A stretch of DNA of 64,000 nt, from positions 25,816,044 to 25,880,043 of the forward strand of contig CM022677.1 in assembly GCA_012295275.1 (NCBI GenBank), given 5' to 3'. This stretch comes from Chrysomallon squamiferum (taxonomy: Eukaryota; Mollusca; Gastropoda; Neomphalida; Peltospiridae). A model generated the notes under the pieces. That model was not told where the DNA came from. It made no database searches and was given only the letters and a program-made list of their open reading frames with translations. Each line of letters starts with the position of its first letter. Position 1 is the stretch's first letter. This document shows, piece after piece, positions 32,115 to 43,845 of this stretch. A program made the position numbers and the translations under genes.

Positions 32115-35100
32115 GTATGTAGATATTGTTATATGTAATTTTAGGAATCAAAGTCACATGTAGCTTTAAAAACACTGACTTTGTGTTCCAAATTTCAAAT
32201 TCATCTTGTTTCAATATGGCTATAAACACAAGAAAATTCAATGTAACAAAAAGAGAACAGAAATTTATGAAACAAATTCAGACATCAGTTTTTAAAATGA
32301 GAAAACATGTTCCTCTAAATCAAAAAAAATTACAGGTTTTTTTCAAGTTTGAAGAAGTCTATAAAGATGTTAAAATTTTACTTTTTGAAAGGGATAATAA
32401 AGATATTTAAATTTTACTTTTTTGAAGAGAATACTTAAATTTTACTTTTTGGAAGAGAATATTTAAATTTTACTTTTTTTAAGTAATAGAACAAGATAAT
32501 TAAATTTTATGTTTTTGAAACTGATAATAAAGATAATTTAATTTTATTTTTTAAGTGATAGATTGAGATAACTAAATTCTATTTTTTTTAAACTGATAAT
32601 AAAGATAATTAAATTTTATGTTCTTAAAACTGATAACAAAGATAACTAAATTTTACTTTTTTGAAGTGGTCAACGACGTCGCTGTACATGGAGGATCTGA
32701 AGTGACAGACGTGGCAGATGTAGGGCATCTCGCAGGCGTTGTGAAACTGTCTCATGTGACTCGTCAGCGAGCCGCGACTGTCGTGGTCCTTCTCACAGAT
32801 ACGACACATCAACACACTGGCATTGCTCATGTGTACCTGTAATATATACACGTGTAGTCTGTGTAGTCTGTGTGTCATGTGTGAGTGTGTTTGTGTGTGT
32901 CTGTAATACATACACATGTAGTCTGTGTGTGTGTGTGTGTTTGTGTGTGTGTGAGTGTGTGTCTGTAATACATACACATGTAGTCTGTGTGTGTGTGTTT
33001 GTGTATACATATACAGTCTGTGTGTCGTGTGTGTGTGTGTATGTGTGTGTGTAATGCAGTCTGTGTGGTGTGTGTGTGTGTGTTATTACCTTCTCTATGT
33101 GTGTCTGCATCTCAAAGGGTGTGTCAAACTGCTTGTAGCAGTGCCTGCACTGGGTGAGGTCGGTCAGGTCGAGGTTCTGCTGTTTCTCACTGTCAATGTG
33201 TCCCTGCATGTGAGTCATCGTCCTCACGTTGTTGTACAGCATCTTCGAGCAGTACCAGCACTGAAACATCAACACAGAACATGACTACTACACCAACACA
33301 GAACATGACTACTACATCAACACAAAACATGACTACAACACTGAAACATCAACACAGAATATGACTACTACACCAACACAAAACATGACTACAACATCAA
33401 CACAAAACATGACTACAACACTGAAACATCAACACAAAACAAGACTACAACACTGAATACTCAACACAGAACATGACTACAACATCAACACAGAACATGA
33501 CTACAACACCATCCCAAAACATGACTACAACACCAACACAAAACATGACTACAACACTGAATACTCAACACAAAACATGACTACAACACCAACACAAAAC
33601 ATGATACAACACCAACACAAAACATGACTACAACACCAACACAAAACATGACTACAACACTTAAACATCAACATAAAACACAGCTATAATCTGTACCTTG
33701 AATCTGAATTCTCTTAACAATAAAACGATTTCAAAAATAACTTGCTTAACAGTAACTAAGAATACACCTGAAAATCTGTATTCTCTTTAACAAGATATTA
33801 ATTCATGAAAACTCGGTAATAAAAAGGAAATGTTATCAAGTGTAACAGTGATGTTAATTATTAAAGTAAATGAAAATAAAACAGCAGAATTTACCTTGAA
33901 CCTGAATTCTCCTTTGTCATCTCTGTATGTTGGATCTCCTTCTTTCTTGCCATAGTAATACTCATCTAGCGGTACGAGTGTACCTGTAACCAAACACACA
34001 AATGTATCTTTTCTTGTATCTTATTTACACATTCTTGTCAGATAGACTGGAAAAGATGCAGGTTTTGAACTGTTCAGTGTAACATACCGCAGCAGAAACA
34101 GGCAAGAAGGAATGTGGTAAAAATATAAATTTTCATATTTAAAATTTCATCTTAATTTGGTGACAGAGAGATTTGAATTTTCACGCATTTTCAGAAATGT
34201 GTCAGTTTGAGTGGCCCGGCCAAAAACATCATCAACAGACTCGGTACATGCATGTGTATGTATGTAGATGTTTGTGTGCGTGTGTGTGTGTGTGTTTGTT
34301 GGTCTGTATGTATGTGGGGGGGATGTGTATCGGGTTTGTGTGTTTGTGTGTGTGTGTTGGTGAACATAAGAAAATACCTGACGTCTCCTGTTCACTTTTT
34401 CTGGTATCTTTCTTCTTCTTGCTGGGTGAGATGAAGTCTGCGTAGCTGTCGCTGAAGACAGCTGATCTCTTCAACAGAGCGTTGTCAGCGAAGTCTGCAA
34501 ACAACAAAGTGTTATTTAACACTAAACAATCTGTCTACTGCTGATTGGTAAAGATTTATACGTTATAGCTGGTTAGTAATCAAATACTACAGTCTGTGTT
34601 GTACCACCAGTGGGAAGGTTTATATGTTATTGCTGATTAGTAATCAAATACTACAGTATGTGTTTTGCTACCAATGGGAAGGTTTATACATTATATCTCG
34701 TTAGTACTCAAATACTACAGTATGTGTTTTGCTACCAATGGGAAGGTTTATACATTATATCTCGTTAGTACTCAAATACTACAGTATGTGTTTTGCCACC
34801 AGTGGGAAGGTTTATATGTTATTGCCGATTAGAAATCAAAATATTACAGTACATGTTTATATACTGAAAGGAGTTTTCTCACTGTTAGAGTATAGAATTA
34901 AAAATATTTAATAATCTGTTATTATGTGTTATGAGGAAAGTTTTAATAAAAAAAGGTTTCACCTGTTTTCTGAATGTCTTGAACAACAGTTGCCTTCTGC
35001 TGTGGCTGAAAAAAAAAAAAAACACAGCTGATTATAACATTAAAAAAAAAAAAAAAAAACAGCTGATTATAACATTAAAAAAAACAGAAAACAAATCACA

Positions 35101-36264
35101 GCTGATTATAAAATAAAAAAGAAAGAAAAAAGCTAATTAATGATTTAAAAAAACAGCTGATCTGTAATGAAAAAACAAAACTGAGTAACAAGGAATAAAA
35201 ACAATTACAGTAGTTGTACACAGAAAAAAACAAAACAAAACAAAAACAAGTGAGATTAAAAAAAAAAATTAACTTTTACTCCTATCAAATACATTTCCGT
35301 TTTTAAAATAATTTATCATCATCATCATGAGGCAAAAATATAAATTTTCGTCAGAATTATGAAAATCTACAAAGTAGTAGAGGTTGATTTTTTTAGTTAC
35401 CATGACAGACATGAGAGGTCGGATGAGCCACTGGTTGGACAGGGGCTGACCCTGCAGGTTAACGAACTTGTACACCTGTTGAGGAACTGGGGCTGCAGAC
35501 ATCACTGGAGTCAACACCGTGGAGCCTTCTCCTGCAACGACAACATCACTTAACAAACAGTTTATATAAGTGTGTGCATGTGTGTGTGTGTTTCTGTGTC
35601 TGTCTGTGTCTCTCTTTCTCTGTTAATTCTCTGGCAGCAGAAGTTAATAATAAACAGGCTGAAATGTTTTTAGTAAAACCCAGAACTAAATCTACATCTT
35701 TTTTTTTTCATTATTTGCGAATCAAGAACTTCAGTCAACTGATACACCAACAGGCTAGAATTTTTACATTTTAAACCATTTATTTCAGCTGTGAACTCTA
35801 TAAACTATACAAAAATTATTTTTTTAACCACTCACTTTATCCAGTTTTTGAAACTATTTTGTTTTAATATCTGACCATGATTCCTTTTATAAAAAAAAAT
35901 AAATAAATAAAAACAAAATTTAAATAAAATATTAGTTTCATAATTAAAACGAGCGTCACTAATACAAGAAACATCACAAACACTACAACACACCTGACAC
36001 GGCAGCCATTTGTTTTCTTTCTGCCTCGGCCGCTCTGACCGCAGCCTCAGCCTCTGCAGCAGCCTGCAGCTGGATTGGCAGCCTCCCCGCCTTGGCATCG
36101 GCGACAAGCCTGACAGCGTTGTCGTACTCCTGCTTCTCTCGCCTGTATGACTCCACCTGACACGTGGACAACGGCTCCTCGCTGCACTCCATCGACAACT
36201 CCAACGTCGTGTCAAACCGCAGCCGCAAACCATGGTGATGTCCTCGGTGACCTCGCTTAACCAT
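20582..36264 (-). CDS. Gene E: POGZ-like multi-C2H2 zinc-finger protein
   Basis: Seventeen coding exons on minus: 36264-35994, 35531-35401, 35005-34963, 34494-34378, 33983-33895, 33260-33090, 32836-32657, 31955-31724, 31227-31017, 28488-28301, 27696-27622, 27385-27299, 26807-26760, 25296-25139, 24201-21904, 21595-21177, 20726-20582. All junction phases agree. A DEYYYGKKEG segment precedes the fingers, as DDFYYGRDGG does in POGZ. The finger block (CRHCYKQFDTPFEMQTHIEK; CEMPYICHVCHFRSSMYSDV; CSMCRFATSCSFAYANHM) follows POGZ and ZNF280 order. POGZ is a nuclear HP1-binding chromatin regulator. Here no CENP-B helix-turn-helix or DDE domain follows. Instead there is an acidic repeat exon and an Arg/Asp- then Gly-rich tail. 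The start is the first ATG after two presumed 5' UTR exons. The acidic exon is frame-broken as assembled. Confidence 0.78.
21904..24201 (-). CDS. Acidic repeat exon 15 of the POGZ-like gene (frame-broken as assembled)
   Basis: A 2,298-nt segment with phase-0 borders at both ends, acceptor AACATCAG and donor GTAAGA. The first third has DAATEGDE-type repeats, the middle ENVEIHERS-type repeats, and the end a Gly/Ser/Asn-rich part (GGQLDTNTGGQLDRSSSGQF). The sequence is overwhelmingly Glu, Asp, Asn and Ser. Compared with its own repeat units it carries frame-shifting indels near 23,400, 23,346 and 22,326. Together they restore frame, but a stop arises near 23,380. Assembly error, polymorphism or real truncation cannot be separated here. 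Confidence 0.6.
24425..24690. repeat. Microsatellites in intron 14 of the POGZ-like gene
   Basis: (ACTA/ACTC)n at 24,430-24,497, (TC)n at 24,607-24,654 and (TA)n to about 24,685. No exon is seen from 24,202 to 25,138. Confidence 0.88.
25139..27696 (-). CDS. Exons 11-14 of the POGZ-like gene
   Basis: Four short exons, 27696-27622, 27385-27299, 26807-26760 and 25296-25139, phases 1,1,1 then 0. They encode charged segments with two Lys/Pro-rich motifs (KKPGASLLDVLGLVKKP and LELTGPKRWTTVKLKDPETP). No domain is recognised. Borders are supported by AG/GT sites and consistent phases only. Confidence 0.6.
25340..25590. repeat. Array upstream of exon 14 acceptor (POGZ-like)
   Basis: Repeats of TGTAGATTACTGTATTACAT then AGAACTGTGG, starting about 50 bp from the exon 14 acceptor. 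The junction itself is not copied here. Confidence 0.65.
25735..26759 (-). repeat. 22-bp array adjoining the exon 13 donor (POGZ-like)
   Basis: About forty-five copies of the plus-strand unit ACTCATCACTATTCACCACT plus AG, with variants. The array touches the donor: read on minus the junction is CTACAG|GTGAGTCTAGTAATG, and the units keep CTAGT..GTGA.. elements resembling that donor. Two sub-variants alternate, giving a higher-order pattern. Confidence 0.82.
28301..28488 (-). CDS. Exon 10 of the POGZ-like gene
   Basis: KYIQCSMCRFATSCSFAYAN, then HMMGFH, then the CLCGFGSKYG half finger. The first part corresponds to the CSLCRYSTCCSRAYANHM finger of POGZ. The acceptor TCGTACAG|GAAGTACAT is the source of the neighbouring acceptor array. 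Confidence 0.78.
28489..29130 (-). repeat. Acceptor array, 3' end of intron 9 (POGZ-like)
   Basis: Six extra copies of the exon 10 acceptor with its first exon bases (minus: CGTACAG|GAAGTACATTCAGTG), spaced by TACA microsatellite runs. Most copies differ from the true junction only at one or two bases, so each looks spliceable. Confidence 0.88.
29131..31016 (-). repeat. Donor array, 5' end of intron 9 (POGZ-like)
   Basis: Roughly forty copies of a 40-bp unit containing the exon 9 donor (minus: CCACTACAAGTAAGTTCA). About ten longer units also carry the last coding bases of exon 9 (encoding CFECKMLMKTQDHYK). Short and long units form a regular higher-order pattern. Copies are nearly identical, which points to recent expansion. 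Confidence 0.92.
31017..31227 (-). CDS. Exon 9 of the POGZ-like gene
   Basis: Follows the fingers with INSKYMTPDQVMIRVPEA, matching the GTKVTIR position after the POGZ fingers. It ends with CFECKMLMKTQDHYK, half of a further finger. Donor CTACAA|GTAAGT, phase 2. This donor and exon end seed the large array in the next intron. Confidence 0.75.
31380..31723 (-). repeat. Donor copies downstream of exon 8 (POGZ-like)
   Basis: Three to four copies of a roughly 60-bp unit that includes the exon 8 end and donor (plus strand CACCTATAACTCCTTTCTGA) separated by TAATAAAGTATTTAACAAA. The copy at 31,660-31,680 keeps the GTTATAG|GTG junction intact. Confidence 0.78.
31724..31955 (-). CDS. Zinc-finger exon: fingers 5 and 6 (POGZ-like)
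   Basis: CLYCLRVFHVKF, then YYHHLLRH, and CSLCKLTFFNAADVKSHKKK with DH. An extra AQGWGMTQN stretch lies inside finger 5, which lengthens it compared with POGZ. Donor ATAG|GTGTC, phase 1. Confidence 0.78.
32052..32114. repeat. (GATA)n microsatellite
   Basis: About fifteen GATA units in intron 7 of the POGZ-like gene. Confidence 0.92.
32330..32656 (-). repeat. Donor copies downstream of exon 7 (POGZ-like)
   Basis: Eight or so diverged copies of a 35-45 bp unit, plus strand TAAATTTTACTTTTTTGAAG. The unit is the reverse complement of the exon 7 end and donor (CTTCAAAAAA|GTAAAATTTA). Confidence 0.78.
32657..32836 (-). CDS. Zinc-finger exon: fingers 3 and 4 (POGZ-like)
   Basis: Sixty codons, phase 0-0. 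CRICEKDHDSRGSLTSHMRQ (then FH) and CEMPYICHVCHFRSSMYSDV with VVDHFKK. The second zinc histidine of finger 4 comes from KH at the start of the next exon. The block recalls GEMPYVCQVCQYRSS of POGZ. Confidence 0.82.
32850..33080. repeat. TG-rich array in intron 6 (POGZ-like)
   Basis: A compound TG microsatellite with a repeated unit TAATACATACACATGTAGTC. The unit resembles the exon 7 acceptor surroundings (TAATATATACACGTGTAGTC at about 32,840), where the acceptor is CTGTAATA on the plus strand. Confidence 0.65.
33090..33260 (-). CDS. Zinc-finger exon: fingers 1 and 2 (POGZ-like)
   Basis: Opens at CWYC (CWYCSKMLYNNVRTMTHMQ, then GH) and continues with CRHCYKQFDTPFEMQTHIEK; the last zinc histidine is supplied by VH of the next exon. 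Phase 0 at both ends. It is the closest match to the POGZ/ZNF280 CxHCYRQF finger. Confidence 0.8.
33261..33690 (-). repeat. Acceptor copies upstream of exon 6 (POGZ-like)
   Basis: A run of 16-40 bp units built from CAACACAAAACATGACTACA. Several also contain CTGAAACATCAACAC, the reverse complement of the true acceptor (GTGTTGATGTTTCAG). Confidence 0.78.
34540..34860. repeat. 70-bp minisatellite in intron 3 (POGZ-like)
   Basis: Four to five copies of a unit containing AATCAAATACTACAGTATGT and GGGAAGGTTTATA. It lies inside the intron without touching a visible splice site. Confidence 0.78.
35006..35170. repeat. Short array at the exon 3 acceptor (POGZ-like)
   Basis: Four units of poly-A plus ACAGCTGATTATAACATTAA, directly adjoining the acceptor of the 43-nt exon 3 (minus TTTTTCAG|CCACAG). 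Confidence 0.65.
35994..36264 (-). CDS. First coding exon of the POGZ-like gene
   Basis: ATG directly follows the acceptor CTCTGCACAG. It encodes MVKRGHRGHHHGLRLRF, an acidic stretch and an alanine/glutamate-rich coiled-coil-like segment (AAAEAEAAVRAAEAERKQMA). It ends in phase 1 (TCAG|GTGTGT). Confidence 0.65.
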
Positions 36265-36589
36265 CTGTGCAGAGAGAAAACACAAATTTGTTTGTTCGTG
36301 TTTTAAAACATTTGTGTTAAAATAGTCTGTTTTAAAACATTTGTGTCAAAATATTCTGTTATAAAATATTTATTCTTTGTCTTGAGATATTTTGTTTTAA
36401 AATATTCTTTTGTCTTGAGATATTCTGTTTATACAACAAAAATTCAAACTGTGCATGTACCTGGACATGTATACAAGTATGTGTATGTACATACGAGTGA
36501 CCACATCTACATAAAATATAAACATATTCAAAATACTGGATCACATTTTGTTTCTTTATTAAGGCTTTGACAATGTGACAGTCCCTTTG

Positions 36590-37670
<1,081 letters not shown>

Positions 37671-37680
37671 TTTTACTTAC

Positions 37681-37718
37681 AACAGCTGATGGATTCACCA
37701 GAAGCTGTGTGTAGCAGG
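37681..37718 (-). other. Probable 5' UTR exon of the POGZ-like gene
   Basis: A 38-nt segment with a pyrimidine-rich acceptor (TTATCCAG) and a perfect donor (GTAAGT). It has no ATG, but it is open in the frame of the next exon, so a coding role with a more distal start is not excluded. Confidence 0.45.
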
Positions 37719-39437
37719 CTGGATAAATGTAAGAAAAGAAATGGAATACTGTTTGAAAAGTTTTGTGATGAAGAAAGGATCACTGACACAAAACTGATTC
37801 TTCAGAAATAAGATGAAAATAAAACTGATTCTTCAGAAATAAGATGAAAATGAAACAGGAATAGTTTAAAACAACAGAAAGTAGATGTGTCATTGTGACT
37901 ACCAACAAATCAGACACTGACAGACTACTCTAACTGTCATAGGAAAGTCAGAAAAACCACATTGTTTAATAATATTATAACACTGCCCAGCCATTGCCTA
38001 ACAAACAAAAAGACCTGATAACATCAGATACTTTCACAAACTGGGTGAAAAAGTTTGACATGTAAATGACTTGTAAAACAACATTGTTCTATCAGTTGAT
38101 TATGTAGCTTCCCCAACCAACCCCAAAATAACTGATTTTTCTGCCCCTAATACTAAAACATTTAGAGGTAAACCCTTTCTGACAACAACTGTAAAAATCT
38201 AACTAGTGACTGGAAATCAGTCAGGATTTAAAGGTCAGCTTCAGAAAGCGTGTAACTACAAGTTATATTTTCACAGTTGATGTGATAAAAGATTTATCTC
38301 AAAATTTTAAATCTAATTCATGGCTTTTTGTGAAAGCAACAACAACATTCTAAATATTTGCACTGTGCATCTATTAAATCTTAAAAGCAGGCTTATTACA
38401 TACAGGAAAGTTTGGAAATCTGAAAAATACCTGAACTTGGTATTTGTTTCCAGTTTTGTTTCAGTTCCTGCTTTCTATAATGTTGGTACATATACATAAG
38501 GTCTGATTTTTGCTGTTTTACATATTAATAAATGTGTGTGTGTGTGTTTACATTTTGAGTTGTTGTGTTTATCCGGTAAAATATGTACAATCTCACTGAC
38601 AGCCATGATAAAAATAAAAAATTGTTTTGGTTTCTGTCAGTCTGCCTCCATGCCCTAATTTCTAATTAATTGTGCCCTTCATAAATTAAAACTGTAAGCC
38701 TGTATAATGTTTTATATATACAACATGTTTTAGCATTACAATTTTAACTTCTGCACATGTTCTCATTAATTTACAATTTAAATTTTGAAAACCAGTTTTA
38801 CTGAATATTTTGCTGTTTGCTAGAAATTTAAAAAGATCAAATAAAACAGTCTCAACTCAGTTTTGCTTGTTGTTGACAGTCAATGATTCATTATATAAAT
38901 TCAAAAAACAATAGTTTTATAAATTAAAGTCCATTGTCTTTAACTTAAATACGTATTTATATTATATAATTATTTTATTTGTTGATTATAATCTGTTTGT
39001 TAATTGAAAATAAGTGTAAACAATTACAAACGCAATGAAACGTGTTTATGTTTTGATTCAGCGGACGGAAATTATTACCACGGGAGATAACTCTCTTCAA
39101 TAACTTGGATAAAATTTGGTACTGGAATTTTAAATAAATGCATTTATCATGGAATCTATTTTATTTAGGCCGTTGACTAATAGTACGGCTTAAGTAACAG
39201 TATTTTCCTCTACTGTAATTTTATGTTCATAAAAATATCCAGTTCATTTAATAAAGCATCTACTCAAAATGGCGGAGATTTACAAAAGGTTCACAGTCTT
39301 GAGGGAATTTCTTGTGCACATGCAATAGAAAATATTATAACATCAATTCACTACACTGCTTCCGTGTATCTAGTATATAAATCTATCAAAAAAATAATTT
39401 TCAAATTGACAATATCAACAAAATTAGTTTAACATAC

Positions 39438-39500
39438 CACCAACACAAGAACGGCAACCCTCGCTTGTCAATTTTATCAAGTCACGTGACTAATCAGTGC
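39438..39500 (-). promoter_or_regulatory. Putative first exon and promoter of the POGZ-like gene
   Basis: On minus, a segment without ATG ends in a good donor (GGTG|GTATGT at 39,438). It is preceded by the palindrome GTCACGTGAC (39,481-39,490), an E-box/USF-type site. This is the most promoter-like place upstream of gene E; the transcription start is not determined. Confidence 0.35.
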
Positions 39501-39504
39501 GCGA

Positions 39505-40344
39505 AACCTTAAGTCGGTAGTTTTCCGAATGATTAATCAAACGGTGTATTTGTTAAAATGATTATTACATCTTCAGAAGATAACGTTTTCGCTTTCCATG
39601 CAATATGTAACAAATATTTTTTAAATATAAATTGTACAGTAATTAATTAAGCGTTCTGCTGTCGAGAGTTTATTGAACGGATAATACTTTCTATGTGACG
39701 AATAGCTGTTATCTGTATCAGCATGTTTATCAAAACTAATTTGTAGAAGTTAGTTTTATTTCGTTTATTTACTTTTTTATATTAATTAAATTTAATGTCA
39801 TAATATTATGAATATATCATTGATTAGAAAATGTATTTCATTATATATATATACACAGGGTGTCCATAAAGTTACTATACAGTTCAAATGAAAACAACTG
39901 TATTAAATAGGCATACTAAAAACAACAATAAAATAGGTATATTTATTCCAAGCTGTAGTAAATAAAACTGACTGCTTATATTGTTACAATATTTTCTGAT
40001 GTAATAGTGCATTTATTTTCTGAAAAACGTTATATTTTTTCTAACCACGAAATTTCTTTATTACAAATAACTGTATAGTAACTTTACGGACAGCTTAATA
40101 GCGTGGTTCACTCGTTTGTGAAAATGATTTTTAATGATTAATTAAAATGGAAATTAATTTATAAAGAAAATACTTTAATAGCAAAAAAACCAAAACAAAG
40201 GAAATCTAGGCAGTAACTCTGAATCCTTCCATGTATGAATGTAGTTATATTAATGAATAAATAATTAAAATAACTTAATTTTTATTCCAACCAAATTATG
40301 TTGTTTGTTTGTTTGTTTTTATTATTATTATTCTTATTCTTCTT

Positions 40345-40416
<72 letters not shown>

Positions 40417-40469
40417 TAAACGTATGTACATTTGTTTGTGGTTTATGTCCATAAATTTTATTTCAATTT

Positions 40470-40504
<35 letters not shown>

Positions 40505-40920
40505 ATTACTATTTATCAATGTATATAAAACAGAAAATATTGTTTTACTAATTTAAAAAATATATATTCTCATACTAATTTCAGTTTTAAATATAAAGTT
40601 AAGTTATATTTATTTTTTATTTTTTTTATTTTTATTTTTTTATTTTTTATTTTTTATTTTATTTAGCTTAAGTTCGATTTTACCAGTTATTGTCACTGCG
40701 AAGTGATAAAATATGTAGATGTACTGGAGAATTTTAAGAAATTTTATTTCTTCATTCAATTCATAGTAACTCATAGTATCTTCTGTTTTCTATATCTGTT
40801 CGTTCTTCGTCTCTTAAAGTTTATTCTTTTATTGTATTTCAATAAGGTTACTCGTAGGCTCCAGACTGTTTTGCGCCCGAAACAAAGCCAGTTACAAGAA
40901 TTTAATCTTCCCTTCCAACC

Positions 40921-40954
<34 letters not shown>

Positions 40955-42361
40955 TGGTCACTTTGATTTTTTAAAATATATTAATTTGGATCCAAACTGA
41001 TTTACTGTTTTATGAACTAGCACTGAACTGTATACAAACGTTTATGAACAATGACCTATTTATCGGTATAATGTTCTTTTTATTATCTTTACCTCTATAA
41101 AACAGTGATGTGTATAAAACATTTATTCTTGGACGTTACCAATGCACGACTCTGTGGCGGACTTTGTGTAAAAATGTTGGTTGCTATGAAACGAGAAGAC
41201 GCACTCACAAGTACAATGTTATTTTAAACTTCATAACGAACAAATAATTGTTTTGAAAATTACGTAAGTGGTGCGCAAAAGCAAGATCCAGTTAAAAAAT
41301 GTTGCGAAAATTTTATTTTATTTTATTTTATTTATATATTTATTTTTGTCAGTAAGTATACACTGTTTGTGTGCAGTATATATTATACAGAAGGTACTAA
41401 ATACGAAAAGCTATAAGTAAATTGTCAAGTTATTGAATTATTTAAACAACTGGTGGATACTTTCATTTTAAAACTTTGCAGGTCAAAGCAAACTTTATAC
41501 AATTGTTTGAGTTATACAGAACGTGTGGTTCTAGTGACTGGGCATTGTGATCTATTACTGGGTCAAACATCCCAAAAATTAGCTCAAGAAGTTGAGCAAT
41601 TTCACTCATCATCAAAAAAAAACCTCAACCTTTTCTTCTTCCACTCCCTCTTAACAGGAAATGCTTTTTCCATTGCATCAGTTTCTAATTGTCATGTTCA
41701 TCCATGTTCATAGATCTGTGAAATCTTGTTATACTTGTATTTTTACAAAGCCTTGCAGTGAACATTATCAAATTGTTCTTATCTGCTCTCTTAGTTGAAT
41801 CTACCAAACATTTCATATATAAACAGCTTAAATGTTTACGTGTAAAATTTACATATGGACCCACTTTACTTGAATCTCAAGCTTGGGAGTACAAGATTAA
41901 AGACTGCAGACGACTTTTAAGTTTATGAGCTTGTCAAATGCCAGGTAATTAAAAGGTCGTTGACATTTTTAACACAGTTTGAGGGTTCACTAGACCACTT
42001 GACATTGGGCAAGCTTGACACCCAGGGCCATCTCTGCCTCTCACTCCACAGACAGACAGACATAGAGAGACAGAGAGGCAGACAGACTAACTAAAATTTG
42101 GGGGTTTAAAGCTGTTGCCCTCAACAACAATGGATTCATTTATTTTCAGTCACTTACACTGGCAGGCATAATAATTAATGTAACAGATTTTAAAAAGTTA
42201 TTTTGGATGAAATCTTTGAATGAAATTTGTTATTATTTATTTATTTTTTATTTTTGCACGTTTTGAATATCATACATATTAAATGAAACACACCCACTGA
42301 TGAATGTTGTTTTGAAAGATTCCACACTGAAAAAAATATTCCAACTTTGTCTGCAGTTCAT

Positions 42362-42394
<33 letters not shown>

Positions 42395-42700
42395 GTAGCT
42401 GCAGTGTCTCACTGTTGACAGAAACAATCTGCTTCTTGATTCTTCATCTTCCTGCCGTCTGCCAAACTGTTCCTTTCCAAAACTCAACACCTCCTCCGTC
42501 CATCTGTCTCACTGGTCTTCATCTAGATTGTTTCCCTTTGTACACAACATCTGAATGTCGTCTTGTATTCTAGAACTGCCATGCCAAACTACACTTCCAC
42601 TTTCTAACCTGTTTAATCACAACTGTAATCCTTCTTGGCTCTTAGACAGACGTTTGGTTTGGTGACATTTCAGACACCTCTTTCCATTTTTATTTATAAC
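39505..42700. other. Intergenic region between the POGZ-like gene and OAZ
   Basis: AT-rich DNA with no supportable gene. It contains a MITE-like element (39,857-40,095), TTC/ATT and poly-T tracts at 40,318-40,500, AAT repeats at 40,921-40,954 and CATCAT repeats at 42,363-42,394. An 86-codon open frame at 41,453-41,713 has no recognisable features. Confidence 0.5.
39857..40095. mobile_element. MITE-like element with Tc1/mariner-type inverted ends
   Basis: The left end AGGGTGTCCATAAAGTTACT then ATACAGTT is matched by the right end AACTGTATAGTAACTTTACG then GACAGCT, about 27 bp in inverted orientation with three or four mismatches. The element is about 240 bp and AT-rich, with no transposase. 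The GGGTGTCCATAAAGTTAC end resembles mariner-type termini. Target-site copies are not clear. Confidence 0.7.
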
Positions 42701-42768
42701 AAATGAAAAAAAAAAAAAAAAAAACCTTCCAAGTAAAGAAAACAAACTAGTGATGAATACAGTGAATA

Positions 42769-42774
42769 TTTATT
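42769..42774 (-). terminator. Possible OAZ poly(A) signal
   Basis: AATAAA on minus, about 950 bases after the stop, followed within 40 bases by an A-run on the plus strand. Other candidates are not excluded. Confidence 0.3.
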
Positions 42775-43723
42775 TCTAAGCAGAAGACAAATTTACACGT
42801 GACAGGTTCAGAGTGAACACACAAAAACACAAAGTCGTCTAAGACATGTATTTACACATATTAGAAAACATTTATAGCACATTTTTAATATGTTATATAC
42901 TTCTTGTTGTTACAATGTTTATTCATGGCAGAGGGGGGATATTAAAAAGGTGCTAATATTTATCAGGTCTGTTATCTTGAATTATTGGCTTCCAAAGAAA
43001 TGAAGCTATCAGTAAGCTGGTATGAATACTAAAAGTTAGTTCAGGGTCGCTTGATTCGTCAAAGTAGACTTTAAATGCAGATTTTTATTCTCAAATGTTA
43101 GGATTATTAACTCATTTCAAATGAGGGAAGAAGGTGAAATGTTAGTTTATTCTTTTTCAAAATGATTTATATTAAAAACAATGATAAATTTCTTTAGTTT
43201 GTGAAAAACGTTTTGATGTTGATTTTTATTAGAAACGGCTTCAAAAGCCAAGATTTAGCAATCATAATGTTAAAAAAAAACATGTTTTTAAAAAACATGC
43301 ATTTGTGGCAGTGATTTTAGAATTACTGGTGAATTATTAAGTTTGTTTTTAAATCTGTGATCAGAAATATTTCTTTATGCCGGAGTAATTAATGAATCAG
43401 TTCAATTTTTTTTTTTCGAAAATGTGAAGTGAATGTTGAATGAAAACAAAATGAAATTACAATGTCAATGAATGGCTTAATGTTATTTTGAACTTTATAA
43501 AAAATTTAAAAATTTAAAAACATTTTGGTTACCAACGGCTTAGTTAATTTATAAGTGAAAACAGACCTGATAAAAATAGAGAAAAATCAACCAATCACTA
43601 AAACACAAAAAAAAAAGAAAAAGAAAAATGAACTGAACTAAAAATATTTTAGAAAATGCTAAGTCTTGTTCCCAGTTTTTACAACTTTTCACAAAATGTG
43701 CCACTGACAGTGACACACCCAGC

Positions 43724-43845
43724 TCAGTCCAGGCCATCATCGATTGCATACACCATGAACATCAAGTCCTCAGTGTTTGGAACCATCTCATCACCAGGGG
43801 TCACCACCCTGAACCCCAGGAAACTGAACACACGCAGAAGATTAA
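43724..43845 (-). CDS. OAZ: OAZ last exon
   Basis: VNLLRVFSFLGFRVVTPGDE to DDGLD and TGA. The acceptor is taken at AATTACAG|TTAATC (43,845) because it restores the conserved LLRxFSFLGF motif in phase. The inner CAG 22 bases later would drop it. Confidence 0.85.

Noticed and set aside
39270-39300. ATGGCGGAG start-like site on plus near a putative promoter
   Set aside because: No open continuation and no good donor follows. It may be a YY1-like motif.
41453-41713. 86-codon plus frame between the POGZ-like gene and OAZ
   Set aside because: No domain, no flanking splice logic and ordinary AT-rich composition. Treated as chance.
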